From SMWN01 sp965261165 (GTDB lineage Bacteria; Pseudomonadota; Gammaproteobacteria; Eutrophobiales; Eutrophobiaceae), in contig OZ253445.1 in the NCBI GenBank assembly GCA_965261165.1, positions 1,426,001-1,490,000 on the forward strand: a stretch of DNA of 64,000 nt, written 5' to 3'. Position 1 is the first letter of the stretch. Each line of letters opens with the position of its first letter. Shown here piece by piece: positions 25,541 through 36,199 of the stretch. The notes beneath the pieces were generated by a model, which saw nothing but the letters and a program-made list of their open reading frames with translations, did no database searches and was not told where the DNA came from. The position numbers and the translations under genes are program-made.

Positions 25541-28500
25541 ATGCCTATGGCGGGTGGGGCAATGATTTCAAGCACAGCAACGACACTGCTCCAAACAACG
25601 AGTGCTAAAGCCGCAACACGAAACCAAACAGCACCGCCAGAAAAGCCAAACCCTTCCAGCACTTTAACCGCGACCCTGTCGCGCTTCCTTGCCGCCGCCT
25701 TATTCGCCCTGCTGTTTATCGTCCAGCCGACTAATGCCCAGCAAGTTGAGGCTCCCAACCCACTCGTCTGCGACCGTCACCCCAAAGTTCAGGAAGTAAT
25801 CATCGACAAGGTGAGTGGCAAAAGTGTTTGTGAGGACATTACTGCGGCAGATTTGGCGGCAATTACCGCTTTAGTCCTTCAGGGCGGGTTTCGTTCCGGC
25901 TTGGGAGAAGCCCCCCCAAAGAGAAGTGATTTTGCCGGCTTAACCACATTAGGTCAGCTCGAAATCTCCGGCAATTCCAACCTTGGTGGCTTAAAGACCC
26001 TCCCGGCGGATCTTTTTCAAGGTCTGCCAGCACTGAGATCCTTGAGGTTAACGAATAATCAATTACGCACTTTGCCAATTGGTATTTTTCAGGGCTTATC
26101 CTTGTCTGGTCTCGCATTAAGCGGTAATCCGTGGGTTTCGTTCCCCACGAATATATTTGAAGAACTGGTTGGGGATAGCCAACACACACGAAATCTCATT
26201 ATGGGTCTCGCCCCCATCAATGCCGCATTGCCAGTCGCCAATGGCGATATTCCAGCACAATCGTTAGCACTAACGGCTGACCCGATCACCCTGGAGGTGG
26301 CTACTTTCTTTAGCGACCCGGACGATACCCTGACCTACACAGCCACGTCCGCTACCCCCGCCATTGCCAGCGTTGCCATCAGCGGCAGCACGCTAACCAT
26401 TACGCCCGTAGCACTCGGCACAACCAACATCATGGTGACTGCTCGCGACACCGCCGGACAGCCGGTTACGCAGACCTTTGCGCTTACGGTTAGCGGCGAT
26501 GCGGCAGCGGACACCACCGCCCCTGACGCACCGGTAATCACTCAACCAACAACGCCAACAAATGACGACAGCATAACCATTAGCGGCACAGCAGAAGCCG
26601 ATGCCACGGTAACGCTGAGCCAAAACGGCATTGTATTGACATCATCCACTGCCACTGCTGATGCCAATGGCGATTGGTCTATTGAGGCAACGCTGTCTGC
26701 TGATAATGATGGCGCCAACAGCTTTACTGCCACAGCGGCGGATCAAGCAGGCAATGTCTCTGATGTTTCTAATTCAGTTGCGGTAACACTAGACCAAACA
26801 AAACCGACTATAGCCATGCGAAATACTTCTCCAACTAACCCAACCAATGATAATCCAATCCCAATCAATCTACTATTCTCAGAACCGCTGACAGGATTTG
26901 AAGCATCTGATATTACCGTTATCAATGGAACTATAACGGCAGACTCATATCAAGTCGTTAGTACTGCTGCTGATGGTATAATGACAAATGTTACTTTTAC
27001 GATAACACCATCGGCTGATGGTATCGTTGTAGTGCGTGTTGCTGCTGATGTAGCTACAGATGCTGCCGGAAACGACAATGCTAATTCAGGATCTATCCTT
27101 ATTACTTATGACGGAACCGCCCCTGATATTTCAATTGAGAAGTACCTAACCAACAGCATTGAGAACAATATCCCAGACGCAAGACAGATCCGTCTTGTCG
27201 AGGCGGGAAACATTGAAATTAATGGCAGTGTAGAGACTGGTGCCACGGTGGAGATATTTCGCGGCACTGCATCCCTTGGAACAGCAGCAGTAACTGATAC
27301 CACCTGGACTTTTGATCTACCGCTAATCGAGGGTGAACAAACCATTACTGCAAAAGCTACTGACAGGGCAACAAATATTGGTGAGAGTACTATTACTGTA
27401 ACGCTGGATACCAGCCCGAGTATCAGCATCAGCCCCGCTACCGTAACGGCAACAGTCGGCACTGCTATTGCGGATATAACCATTGATGCCTCAGCCGGTG
27501 GTGCAGTAGCTAGCTACAGCATCAGCCCAGACCTAAACATGAACACAGGTCTGGACTTTGACCTCAGCACCGGTGCCATCTTTGGCACGCCAAATGCGGT
27601 CGCTGATGCAGTGACTTATACCATCACCGCCACTAATAGCGGTGGTATGGATACCGCCAGCGTCGTTATTACCATTACTGCTATCCCCATTATCGACATC
27701 AGCCCCGATACACTGACCGCCACCGTGGGCACCGCCATTACCCCCACCACCATTATAAATACGGGTGGTGCAGTGATTAGCTACGGCATCAGCCCGTCCA
27801 TCACTAATGGACTCAGCTTTGATGCCGACACTGGCACTATTTCAGGTACGCCAACCATGGCCGCTGATGCGGTGACTTACACCATCTTTGCTACGAATGC
27901 CCCCCTTTTCTCGCGTCCCATGATTACCATTACCGTTGTTGATGCCCCCGATATCAGCCCCAGTATGGCGACACTGACCGCCACCGTGGGCACCACCATT
28001 GCCGATATCACCATTGATGCCTCAGCCGGTGGTGATGTTGCCAGCTATAGCATTGCCCCGGATATTAGTAATGGACTGTTATTTGACACAAGCACCGGCA
28101 CCATTTCAGGTACGCCAGATGCGGCGGCGGCGGCAGTCACCTACACCATCACTGCCAATGGCGTTGGTATGCCTACCGTCACCGCTAGCGCCATGGTCAC
28201 CATCACCGTCAATGCGGCAGCCGTAGCCGTAGCCGCCCCGAGTATCAGTATCAGCCCCGCTACCGTAACGGCAACAGTGGGCAGTGCTATTGCGGATATA
28301 ACGATCGATTCAACAACAGGCGGCGGCGGTGCGGTTACCAGCTATGGCATTGCCCCGGATATTGGCAATGGACTGATGTTTGACACAACCACCGGCACTA
28401 TTTCAGGTACGCCAACGGCGGTTGCAGAAGCAATCAGCTACATCATCACCGCCACTAATAGCGGTGGTACGGCTACCGCGACAGTAGCCATCACCGTGAA

Positions 28501-31500
28501 TGCGGCAGCCGTAGCCGTTCCGATTATCAGTATTAGCGCCACTACCGTAACGGCAACAGTGGGCACGGCTATTGCGGATATAACCATCGATTCAATAACA
28601 GGCGGCGGCGGTGCGGTTGCCAGCTATGGCATTGCCCCGGATATTGGCAATGGACTGTTATTTGACGCAACCACCGGCACCATTTCAGGTACGCCAACGG
28701 CGGTTGCAGAAGCAATCAGCTACACCATCACCGCCACTAATAGCGGTGGTACGGCTACCGCGACAGTAGCCATCACCGTCAATGCGGCAGCCGTAACCGT
28801 TCCGATTATCAGTATTAGCGCCACTACCGTAACGGCAACAGTGGGCACGGCTATTGCGGATATAACCATCGATTCAATAACAGGCGGCGGCGGTGCGGTT
28901 GCCAGCTATGGCATTGCCCCGGATATTGGCAATGGACTGTTATTTGACGCAACCACCGGCACCATTTCAGGTACGCCAACGGCGGTTGCAGAAGCAATCA
29001 GCTACATCATCACCGCCACCAATAGCGCTGGTACGGCTACCGCGACGGTAGCCATCACCGTCAATGCGGCAGCCGTAGCCGCCCCGAGTATCAGTATCAG
29101 CCCCGCTACCGTAACGGCAACAGTGGGCAGTGCTATTGCGGATATAACGATCGATTCAACAACAGGCGGCGGCGGTGCGGTTACCAGCTATGGCATTGCC
29201 CCGGATATTGGCAATGGACTGATGTTTGACACAACCACCGGCACTATTTCAGGTACGCCAACGGCGGTTGCAGAAGCAATCAGCTACATCATCACCGCCA
29301 CTAATAGCGGTGGTACGGCTACCGCGACAGTAGCCATCACCGTGAATGCGGCAGCCGTAGCCGTTCCGATTATCAGTATTAGCGCCACTACCGTAACGGC
29401 AACAGTGGGCACGGCTATTGCGGATATAACCATCGATTCAATAACAGGCGGCGGCGGTGCGGTTGCCAGCTATGGCATTGCCCCGGATATTGGCAATGGA
29501 CTGTTATTTGACGCAAGCACCGGCACCATTTCAGGTACGCCAACGGCGGTTGCAGAAGCAATCAGCTACACCATCACCGCCACTAATAGCGGTGGTACGG
29601 CTACCGCGACAGTAGCCATCACCGTCAATGCGGCAGCCGTAACCGTTCCGATTATCAGTATTAGCGCCACTACCGTAACGGCAACAGTGGGCACGGCTAT
29701 TGCGGATATAACCATCGATTCAATAACAGGCGGCGGCGGTGCGGTTGCCAGCTATGGCATTGCCCCGGATATTGGCAATGGACTGTTATTTGACGCAACC
29801 ACCGGCACCATTTCAGGTACGCCAACGGCGGTTGCAGAAGCAATCAGCTACATCATCACCGCCACCAATAGCGCTGGTACGGCTACCGCGACGGTAGCCA
29901 TCACCGTCAATGCGGCAGCCGTAGCCGCCCCGAGTATCAGTATCAGCCCCGCTACCGTAACGGCAACAGTGGGCACGGCTATTGCGGATATAACCATCGA
30001 TTCAATAACAGGCGGCGGCGGTGCGGTTGCCAGCTATGGCATTGCCCCGGATATTGGCAATGGACTGTTATTTGACGCAAGCACGGGCACCATTTCAGGT
30101 ACGCCAACGGCGGTTGCAGAAGCAATCACCTACACCATCACCGCCACTAATAGCGGTGGTACGGCTACCGCGACGGTAGCCATCACCGTCAATGCGGCAG
30201 CCGTAGCCGTCCCGATTATCAGTATTAGCGCCACTACCGTAACGGCAACAGTGGGCAGTGCTATTGCGGATATAACGATCGATTCAACAACAGGCGGCGG
30301 TGGTGCGGTTGCCAGCTATGGCATTGCCCCGGATATTGGCAATGGACTGTTATTTGACGCAAGCACCGGCACTATTTCAGGTACGCCAACGGCGGTTGCA
30401 GAAGCAATCACCTACACCATCACCGCCACTAATAGCGGTGGTACGGATACCGCGACGGTAGCCATCACCGTGAATGCGGCAGCCGTAGCCGTTCCGATTA
30501 TCAGTATTAGCGCCACTACCGTAACGGCAACAGTCGGCACTGCTATCGCGGATATAACCATCGATTCAACAACAGGCGGCGGCGGTGCGGTTGCCAGCTA
30601 TGGCATTGCCCCGGATATTGGCAATGGACTGTTATTTGACGCAAGCACCGGCACTATTTCAGGTACGCCAACGGCGGTTGCAGAAGCAATCAGCTACACC
30701 ATCACCGCCACTAATAGCGGTGGTACGGCTACCGCGACGGTAGCCATCACCGTCAATGCGGCACCCGTAGCCGTTCCGATTATCAGTATTAGCGCCACTA
30801 CCGTAACGGCAACAGTGGGCACGGCTATTGCGGATATAAGCATCACTTCAAGCGGTGGTGCGGTTGCCAGCTATGGCATTGCCCCGGATATTGGCAATGG
30901 ACTGTTATTTGACGCAACCACCGGCACTATTTCAGGTACGCCAACGGCGGTTGCAGAAGCAATCACCTACACCATCACCGCCACTAATAGCGGTGGTACG
31001 GATACCGCGACGGTAGCCATCACCGTCAATGCGGCAGCCGTAGCCGTTCCGAGTATCAGTATTAGCGCCACTACCGTAACGGCAACAGTGGGCACGGCTA
31101 TTGCGGATATAATGATCGATTCAACAACAGGCGGCGGCGGTGCGGTTGCCAGCTATGGCATTGCCCCGGATATTGGCAATGGACTGTTATTTGACGCAAG
31201 CACCGGCACCATTTCAGGTACGCCAACGGCGGTTGCAGAAGCAATCAGCTACATCATCACCGCCACTAATAGCGGTGGTACGGCTACCGCGACGGTAGCC
31301 ATCACCGTCAATGCGGCACCCGTAGCCGTAGCCGCCCCGAGTATCAGTATCAGCCCCGCTACCGTAACGGCAACAGTGGGCACGGCTATTGCGGATATAA
31401 GCATCACTTCAAGCGGTGGTGCGGTTGCCAGCTATGGCATTGCCCCGGATATTGGCAATGGACTGTTATTTGACGCAACCACCGGCACTATTTCAGGTAC

Positions 31501-34174
31501 GCCAACGGCGGTTGCAGAAGCAATCAGCTACACCATCACCGCCACTAATAGCGGTGGTACGGCTACCGCGACGGTAGCCATCACCGTCAATGCGGCAGCC
31601 GTAGCCGTCCCGATTATCAATATTAGCGCCACTACCGTAACGGCAACAGTGGGCACGGCTATTGCGGATATAAGCATCACTTCAAGCGGTGGTGCGGTTG
31701 CCAGCTATGGCATTGCCCCGGATATTGGCAATGGACTGTTATTTGACGCAACCACCGGCACTATTTCAGGTACGCCAACGGCGGTTGCAGAAGCAATCAG
31801 CTACATCATCACCGCCACTAATAGCGGTGGTACGGATACCGCGACGGTAGCCATCACCGTCAATGCGGCAGCCGTAGCCGTTCCGATTATCAGTATTAGC
31901 GCCACTACCGTAACGGCAACAGTGGGCACGGCTATTGCGGATATAACCATCGATTCAATAACAGGCGGCGGCGGTGCGGTTGCCAGCTATGGCATTGCCC
32001 CGGATATTGGCAATGGACTGTTATTTGACGCAAGCACCGGCACCATTTCAGGTACGCCAACGGCGGTTGCAGAAGCAATCAGCTACACCATCACCGCCAC
32101 TAATAGCGGTGGTACGGCTACCGCTACGGTAGCCATCACCGTCAATGCGGCACCCGTAGCCGTAGCCGCCCCGAGTATCAGTATCAGCCCCGCTACCGTA
32201 ACGGCAACAGTCGGCACTGCTATCGCGGATATAAGCATCACTTCAAGCGGTGGTGCGGTTGCCAGCTATGGCATTGCCCCGGATATTGGCAATGGACTGT
32301 TATTTGACGCAAGCACCGGCACTATTTCAGGTACGCCAACGGCGGTTGCAGAAGCAATCACCTACACCATCACCGCCACTAATAGCGCTGGTACGGCTAC
32401 CGCGACGGTAGCCATCACCGTCAATGCGGCAGCCGTAGCCGTTCCGATTATCAGTATTAGCGCCACTACCGTAACGGCAACAGTGGGCACGGCTATTGCG
32501 GATATAAGCATCACTTCAAGCGGTGGTGCGGTTGCCAGCTATGGCATTGCCCCGGATATTGGCAATGGACTGTTATTTGACGCAAGCACCGGCACCATCT
32601 CAGGTACGCCAACGGCGGTTGCAGAAGCAATCAGCTACATCATCACCGCCACTAATAGCGGTGGTACGGATACCGCGACGGTAGCCATCACCGTCAATGC
32701 GGCAGCCGTGGCTGCCCCCAACAGCTTGATGGGTATCAGTGCCTTGAACGATGAGGCTTTATCAAAACTCACTCAGGGCACAGTGGCGAGCATCATGACA
32801 GCAGTGAGTAACCGCATGGATGTTGCTCTATCCACGGGCACACCACCAAAGGCAAGCTATCAGTTAGACGGGCAGACCCTGCAATTGGATAATCAGGCAC
32901 AGTTGCTTGGCTACATCCGTTCACTGAAAGACGGCAGCATGGATTGGAAGCGCATATTGAGCAACTTATCCTTGGTGCTGCCTTTAAATACGGCAGGGAA
33001 TACAGCGGCAGGTAGCGGCAGTCGTCATGACCTGGGCTATGGTTCTGGTCTGAGCCTATGGGCTGGTGGCGATTACCTCAACCTTGATGGTGATAGTGAT
33101 ATTGACTGGAGTGGTGATCTGTTCAGTGCCCAGTTTGGTATCGACAAACGCATAGACAAACACCTGCTACTGGGCACTATGGTGTCCTGGAGCGAGGGTG
33201 ATGCTGACTATACCCAAGATACCAATACTGGGAGCTACAACCACCAATCACTCAGTGTCCACCCATATCTGGCCTGGTCTAACCAAGGCAACCATCTCTG
33301 GGGCAGCGTTGGCTACGGCGAAGGCGAGCTAGAAATCGAAGACAATAGCAATAGCATTAGCAGCGATACCCGCCTATGGTCTTTCGCCACTGGTGCCAAG
33401 GCCGGCCTGTCTAAGGTGCCAGGCTTGAGCCTCAAAGGCGACTTCCTATGGGCGCGCACCGACATCGATAACCCCTTGGTTGACAACGCCCTAGATGCCC
33501 GTATTAGAGAACAAAGCATTGACAGCCAACGGCTGCGCTTATTGCTGGAGTTTGAGCATACCTATGGTTTATCTGGAGGCCTATTACGGCCGTTGATAGA
33601 GCTGGGCATGCGCTATGATGGCGGTGATGGTGACACGGGTATTGGTGCCATCTTGGGGACAGGCTTACGCTATACCAACGGCGGCCTGACCATGGAAGGC
33701 AAGTTACACACCCTGCTGGGACGTGACGACTATAGAGAATGGGGCGTTCAGGGCACAATTGTGCTGGATCCAGGTCTACGTGGACAGGGGCTGGCATTCA
33801 GCCTGACCCCAGGTTACGGCTATGGTGATGGTGATGGTGATGTTGGTGTTAGTGGCAGCAGTCAGATCTGGCAAGGTCTACCCAAGGGGCCAAGGGATCA
33901 GGGCCACCAGAATCAGAACTACCGTGGACGATTGCAGGCCAATATGGGTTATGGATTCTTCACCTCTGGGGGCGGCTTATTGACCCCATACGGTGAGGTA
34001 CGTCTCAGCAACAGTAGGTATTATCGTCTAGGGATGCGCTGGAACCCGAATATCCCCTTCAGCCTGAATCTATTCGGGGAACACCAGACCGGCAATGACA
34101 GCATTGGTAATAGTGCTGGTAATAGTACTGGTGACAATAACGCCATCCTGTTGGAAGGCCAGATGCAGTTTTAG
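25541..34174 (+). CDS. Giant Ig-repeat autotransporter-like surface protein
   Basis: A 2877-residue predicted outer-membrane or surface protein, probably an adhesin. An extended N-terminus leads to a signal peptide (hydrophobic core about 47-62, cleavage near TNA-QQV at 66). Next come a Cys-containing segment and leucine-rich repeats (about 110-200: LPALRSLRLTNNQLRTLP), then bacterial Ig/cadherin-like domains (about 205-620, including SITISGTAEADATVTLSQNG). About nineteen putative-Ig (He_PIG-type) repeats of 88-96 residues follow (about 626-2393), each with TATVGTAIADI, GLLFD and GTISGTP. The end is an autotransporter-like beta-barrel (about 2505-2877) finishing in QMQF, with the terminal aromatic residue typical of BAM substrates. 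ATG 25541 follows an in-frame stop at 25514. The region is richer in G+C than the neighbours. No other gene shares its transcript. Confidence 0.85.
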   Translation: MPMAGGAMISSTATTLLQTTSAKAATRNQTAPPEKPNPSSTLTATLSRFLAAALFALLFIVQPTNAQQVEAPNPLVCDRHPKVQEVIIDKVSGKSVCEDITAADLAAITALVLQGGFRSGLGEAPPKRSDFAGLTTLGQLEISGNSNLGGLKTLPADLFQGLPALRSLRLTNNQLRTLPIGIFQGLSLSGLALSGNPWVSFPTNIFEELVGDSQHTRNLIMGLAPINAALPVANGDIPAQSLALTADPITLEVATFFSDPDDTLTYTATSATPAIASVAISGSTLTITPVALGTTNIMVTARDTAGQPVTQTFALTVSGDAAADTTAPDAPVITQPTTPTNDDSITISGTAEADATVTLSQNGIVLTSSTATADANGDWSIEATLSADNDGANSFTATAADQAGNVSDVSNSVAVTLDQTKPTIAMRNTSPTNPTNDNPIPINLLFSEPLTGFEASDITVINGTITADSYQVVSTAADGIMTNVTFTITPSADGIVVVRVAADVATDAAGNDNANSGSILITYDGTAPDISIEKYLTNSIENNIPDARQIRLVEAGNIEINGSVETGATVEIFRGTASLGTAAVTDTTWTFDLPLIEGEQTITAKATDRATNIGESTITVTLDTSPSISISPATVTATVGTAIADITIDASAGGAVASYSISPDLNMNTGLDFDLSTGAIFGTPNAVADAVTYTITATNSGGMDTASVVITITAIPIIDISPDTLTATVGTAITPTTIINTGGAVISYGISPSITNGLSFDADTGTISGTPTMAADAVTYTIFATNAPLFSRPMITITVVDAPDISPSMATLTATVGTTIADITIDASAGGDVASYSIAPDISNGLLFDTSTGTISGTPDAAAAAVTYTITANGVGMPTVTASAMVTITVNAAAVAVAAPSISISPATVTATVGSAIADITIDSTTGGGGAVTSYGIAPDIGNGLMFDTTTGTISGTPTAVAEAISYIITATNSGGTATATVAITVNAAAVAVPIISISATTVTATVGTAIADITIDSITGGGGAVASYGIAPDIGNGLLFDATTGTISGTPTAVAEAISYTITATNSGGTATATVAITVNAAAVTVPIISISATTVTATVGTAIADITIDSITGGGGAVASYGIAPDIGNGLLFDATTGTISGTPTAVAEAISYIITATNSAGTATATVAITVNAAAVAAPSISISPATVTATVGSAIADITIDSTTGGGGAVTSYGIAPDIGNGLMFDTTTGTISGTPTAVAEAISYIITATNSGGTATATVAITVNAAAVAVPIISISATTVTATVGTAIADITIDSITGGGGAVASYGIAPDIGNGLLFDASTGTISGTPTAVAEAISYTITATNSGGTATATVAITVNAAAVTVPIISISATTVTATVGTAIADITIDSITGGGGAVASYGIAPDIGNGLLFDATTGTISGTPTAVAEAISYIITATNSAGTATATVAITVNAAAVAAPSISISPATVTATVGTAIADITIDSITGGGGAVASYGIAPDIGNGLLFDASTGTISGTPTAVAEAITYTITATNSGGTATATVAITVNAAAVAVPIISISATTVTATVGSAIADITIDSTTGGGGAVASYGIAPDIGNGLLFDASTGTISGTPTAVAEAITYTITATNSGGTDTATVAITVNAAAVAVPIISISATTVTATVGTAIADITIDSTTGGGGAVASYGIAPDIGNGLLFDASTGTISGTPTAVAEAISYTITATNSGGTATATVAITVNAAPVAVPIISISATTVTATVGTAIADISITSSGGAVASYGIAPDIGNGLLFDATTGTISGTPTAVAEAITYTITATNSGGTDTATVAITVNAAAVAVPSISISATTVTATVGTAIADIMIDSTTGGGGAVASYGIAPDIGNGLLFDASTGTISGTPTAVAEAISYIITATNSGGTATATVAITVNAAPVAVAAPSISISPATVTATVGTAIADISITSSGGAVASYGIAPDIGNGLLFDATTGTISGTPTAVAEAISYTITATNSGGTATATVAITVNAAAVAVPIINISATTVTATVGTAIADISITSSGGAVASYGIAPDIGNGLLFDATTGTISGTPTAVAEAISYIITATNSGGTDTATVAITVNAAAVAVPIISISATTVTATVGTAIADITIDSITGGGGAVASYGIAPDIGNGLLFDASTGTISGTPTAVAEAISYTITATNSGGTATATVAITVNAAPVAVAAPSISISPATVTATVGTAIADISITSSGGAVASYGIAPDIGNGLLFDASTGTISGTPTAVAEAITYTITATNSAGTATATVAITVNAAAVAVPIISISATTVTATVGTAIADISITSSGGAVASYGIAPDIGNGLLFDASTGTISGTPTAVAEAISYIITATNSGGTDTATVAITVNAAAVAAPNSLMGISALNDEALSKLTQGTVASIMTAVSNRMDVALSTGTPPKASYQLDGQTLQLDNQAQLLGYIRSLKDGSMDWKRILSNLSLVLPLNTAGNTAAGSGSRHDLGYGSGLSLWAGGDYLNLDGDSDIDWSGDLFSAQFGIDKRIDKHLLLGTMVSWSEGDADYTQDTNTGSYNHQSLSVHPYLAWSNQGNHLWGSVGYGEGELEIEDNSNSISSDTRLWSFATGAKAGLSKVPGLSLKGDFLWARTDIDNPLVDNALDARIREQSIDSQRLRLLLEFEHTYGLSGGLLRPLIELGMRYDGGDGDTGIGAILGTGLRYTNGGLTMEGKLHTLLGRDDYREWGVQGTIVLDPGLRGQGLAFSLTPGYGYGDGDGDVGVSGSSQIWQGLPKGPRDQGHQNQNYRGRLQANMGYGFFTSGGGLLTPYGEVRLSNSRYYRLGMRWNPNIPFSLNLFGEHQTGNDSIGNSAGNSTGDNNAILLEGQMQF
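27418..32716 (+). repeat. About nineteen tandem ~280-bp Ig-domain repeats
   Basis: Units are about 264-290 bases. The first three diverge; the remaining sixteen are nearly identical in DNA, including silent positions, so they were amplified or homogenised recently. Two unit types alternate: long ones with TGGGGAV and short ones with SITSSGGAV. Joints vary among VAVP, VTVP, VAAP and VAVAAP. Units 4-6 (about 28234-29080) and 7-9 (about 29083-29930) form a three-unit block repeated almost exactly. All lengths keep the reading frame. Confidence 0.92.
32726..34174 (+). repeat. Long direct repeat, copy A (3' end of giant gene)
   Basis: From AACAGCTTGATGGGTATCAG to the stop codon, this ~1.45-kb segment is matched almost base for base by 48268-49713 in the same orientation. 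Differences are scattered substitutions and small in-frame insertions or deletions in GGTGAT and AATAGC runs. Copy B also has one extra C that breaks its frame. Confidence 0.93.
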
Positions 34175-34476
34175 CCATTTGAGATGGAATAAGCTGGCCA
34201 TTGTTGCTTCTGCCATTAGTTACTGGAGAAGGAACGATTAATAGCCTGATGCAAATAGTTATAGGCATGGATAGTTATCCTTAGACAGTTACTCATGGAT
34301 CCCCCCCCATAGATAATTATCCCTTGGGGGAGGTTATTAACAAGGGCTTGTCGGTTAATTCAAAATCAGTCCAATCTTAAGAAAATAAAATGTTTAATAA
34401 CAAGGACTTAAATATTCACAACAAGCTAAAAACTCCATTTTCCGATAAGCCCAACAAATACCCTGATTTAATGGCA
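34175..34476. other. Gap with C8 tract and hairpin
   Basis: The stretch between two convergent genes has no supported frame. It contains C8 at 34301-34308, then the palindrome GATAATTATC and a G5 run at 34326-34330, which together can fold into a GC-clamped hairpin (34301-34330). This could end transcription of the giant gene, but no T-run follows. Confidence 0.45.
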
Positions 34477-35841
34477 TTAGAAATGCCACTGTGTGCGCAT
34501 GAGAAATAAATCTGCATCAGCTATTGTGCTCCCAAGTACCGCATCACTGCCATCAAGAATACTGATATAGTTAGCCATGAAACGAATGTTATTATTTGGG
34601 TACCAGTTTAAACCAAATGTTAGTAAATCAGCCTGACTATCTCCATTTATACTATTCCCGTAGTCACCATGAGCGAAGCGTGTACTAACTTCCCAAGCAC
34701 CAATGCCGCCACTTCCTAATCTATTCTTGACCTTGATTTGCTTGAAGGCACCTGATTTCCAATCATAGTTACGTGATTCACCTGTAATGGAATAACTACC
34801 GTAAACATAGTAACCATCAAGAGCGATATCTGCGGTATTGCCGACCAGACCATCAAATGTCTGATGACTGTACTCAGCCTGTAATGAGAATCGACCATAG
34901 ACCCCAGCAGCTTCAATGACATAGCTATCACGGTCAGATGCTGCAAAAGCACCTGTAGAGATAACGCGATTGCCTAAATGAACTTCAGGGCGAGCGCGGA
35001 CTCTTGCGAAAGCATCATTGGAGCTACTGGAGTGGTCATAACTTAATCCAAGGTGAACTGCTTTAGCTTTTTCATGGATCGGTGAAAATGTCACGCGACC
35101 GGTAAAACCGTTTTCTGCATCAGCGCTCGAATCGATAGCGCCACTCAAGTGATAGGCTGCGGCTGCGGCAAACATATTGTTAAAGTGACCATTGACAATA
35201 ATTCCATAGCGGCGATCGATGGCCATGGCATTAACTGGTGCTGAGCGTTCAATAAATGTAATGTATTTTGAGCTGGTCAGTTGTTCCAGACCAAATGGCA
35301 TTTTTTTATGTCCCACAATGAGTGTCACCGGCTTAAAACTTGTGTAAGCCAAATAGGCATCCTTGATACCGGTTTCACTAATAGTTGTGTTGCCTGCGAA
35401 GTCATACTGAAATTTAAATTCCCAGATATTATCCAGCACACCACTCAAGTACATTCTGGCACGACGAAATTCAGCGTTTACTTCAGAACTATTGATCTGC
35501 GTATCGACCATCAAACGACCGCCAGCCCGAAATTGATATTTACCATTGGCAGAGATAACTTCCAGCTTGCCTTTATCGGCACTAAACGTCGGCATATTTT
35601 TTGTTTTCTTGGCAACTTTTTGTTTTACCTTTTTAAGGGTTCCATCCATTTCTTCGCCATCAGCATTGGCCGCACTCACCAGCATGCTATATTCATCTGT
35701 GGTAATACTGCCCTTATCCCTGAGAATCTTCAGCAGTTCCAGCATTACATCATTAGTCGCATATACTGGGGCTGAAAGTGCAGCTAAAGATCCAATCAGG
35801 ATCGCGCCGCATAAGTTCATAAGACGTATTTTATTTAACAC
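34477..35841 (-). CDS. OprP/OprO-like outer-membrane porin
   Basis: A 454-residue beta-barrel protein of the phosphate-selective porin O/P family. It has a signal peptide (LCGAILIGSLAALSAPVYA), then an N-terminal helical segment (LELLKILRDKGSITTDEYSML) seen in this family. A barrel follows with RAGGRLMVDTQ, AEFRRARMYLSGVLDNIWEFKFQYDF and KKMPFGLEQLTSSKYITFIER, and the end is FLMRTQWHF with C-terminal Phe. I chose GTG 35841 because AGGAG lies six bases upstream; a GTG at 35856 would put that Shine-Dalgarno inside the gene. Family members pass phosphate or polyphosphate, but specificity here is unproven. No Pho box is seen upstream. Confidence 0.87.
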   Translation of the reverse strand: MLNKIRLMNLCGAILIGSLAALSAPVYATNDVMLELLKILRDKGSITTDEYSMLVSAANADGEEMDGTLKKVKQKVAKKTKNMPTFSADKGKLEVISANGKYQFRAGGRLMVDTQINSSEVNAEFRRARMYLSGVLDNIWEFKFQYDFAGNTTISETGIKDAYLAYTSFKPVTLIVGHKKMPFGLEQLTSSKYITFIERSAPVNAMAIDRRYGIIVNGHFNNMFAAAAAYHLSGAIDSSADAENGFTGRVTFSPIHEKAKAVHLGLSYDHSSSSNDAFARVRARPEVHLGNRVISTGAFAASDRDSYVIEAAGVYGRFSLQAEYSHQTFDGLVGNTADIALDGYYVYGSYSITGESRNYDWKSGAFKQIKVKNRLGSGGIGAWEVSTRFAHGDYGNSINGDSQADLLTFGLNWYPNNNIRFMANYISILDGSDAVLGSTIADADLFLMRTQWHF

Positions 35842-36199
35842 AATTTTTCTCCTCACTATGCAAAATGTTCTTTCTATTCTTATGTATTACTGTGAACATC
35901 CAGATCTGTGGCTGATAAAGATACGGTGGGGCTGTTATAGCTAGATGAATCTAATATGACAAAACAATTAAAAAAAACAGATGATTAAAAATAAATGTTG
36001 CTGTAATAAATCTATTATCTAACTGATGATTATTATCAAACAATCTATTTAGATATTACTATAAATATCATATGGTTAATGGAATTATATTTAATAATAG
36101 GGTAGTTCTAACAAGCAAGATCAATTTAACCCTACAATGACTTATGGCTTCTTCACGAAAACTGGTGATCTACGCTGCCCTCGCGGGTAATGCGCTGAG
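35842..36199. other. AT-rich divergent promoter gap
   Basis: The 358 bases between the porin and bioA start codons are strongly AT-rich and hold no gene. Both divergent genes must be driven from here. I find no convincing Pho box or biotin-repressor operator. Confidence 0.45.

Noticed and set aside
27418..32716. Regular ~280-bp repeats as a possible CRISPR or satellite array
   Set aside because: Units are contiguous, in frame and encode Ig-like domains; there are no short repeats with unique spacers and no cas genes.
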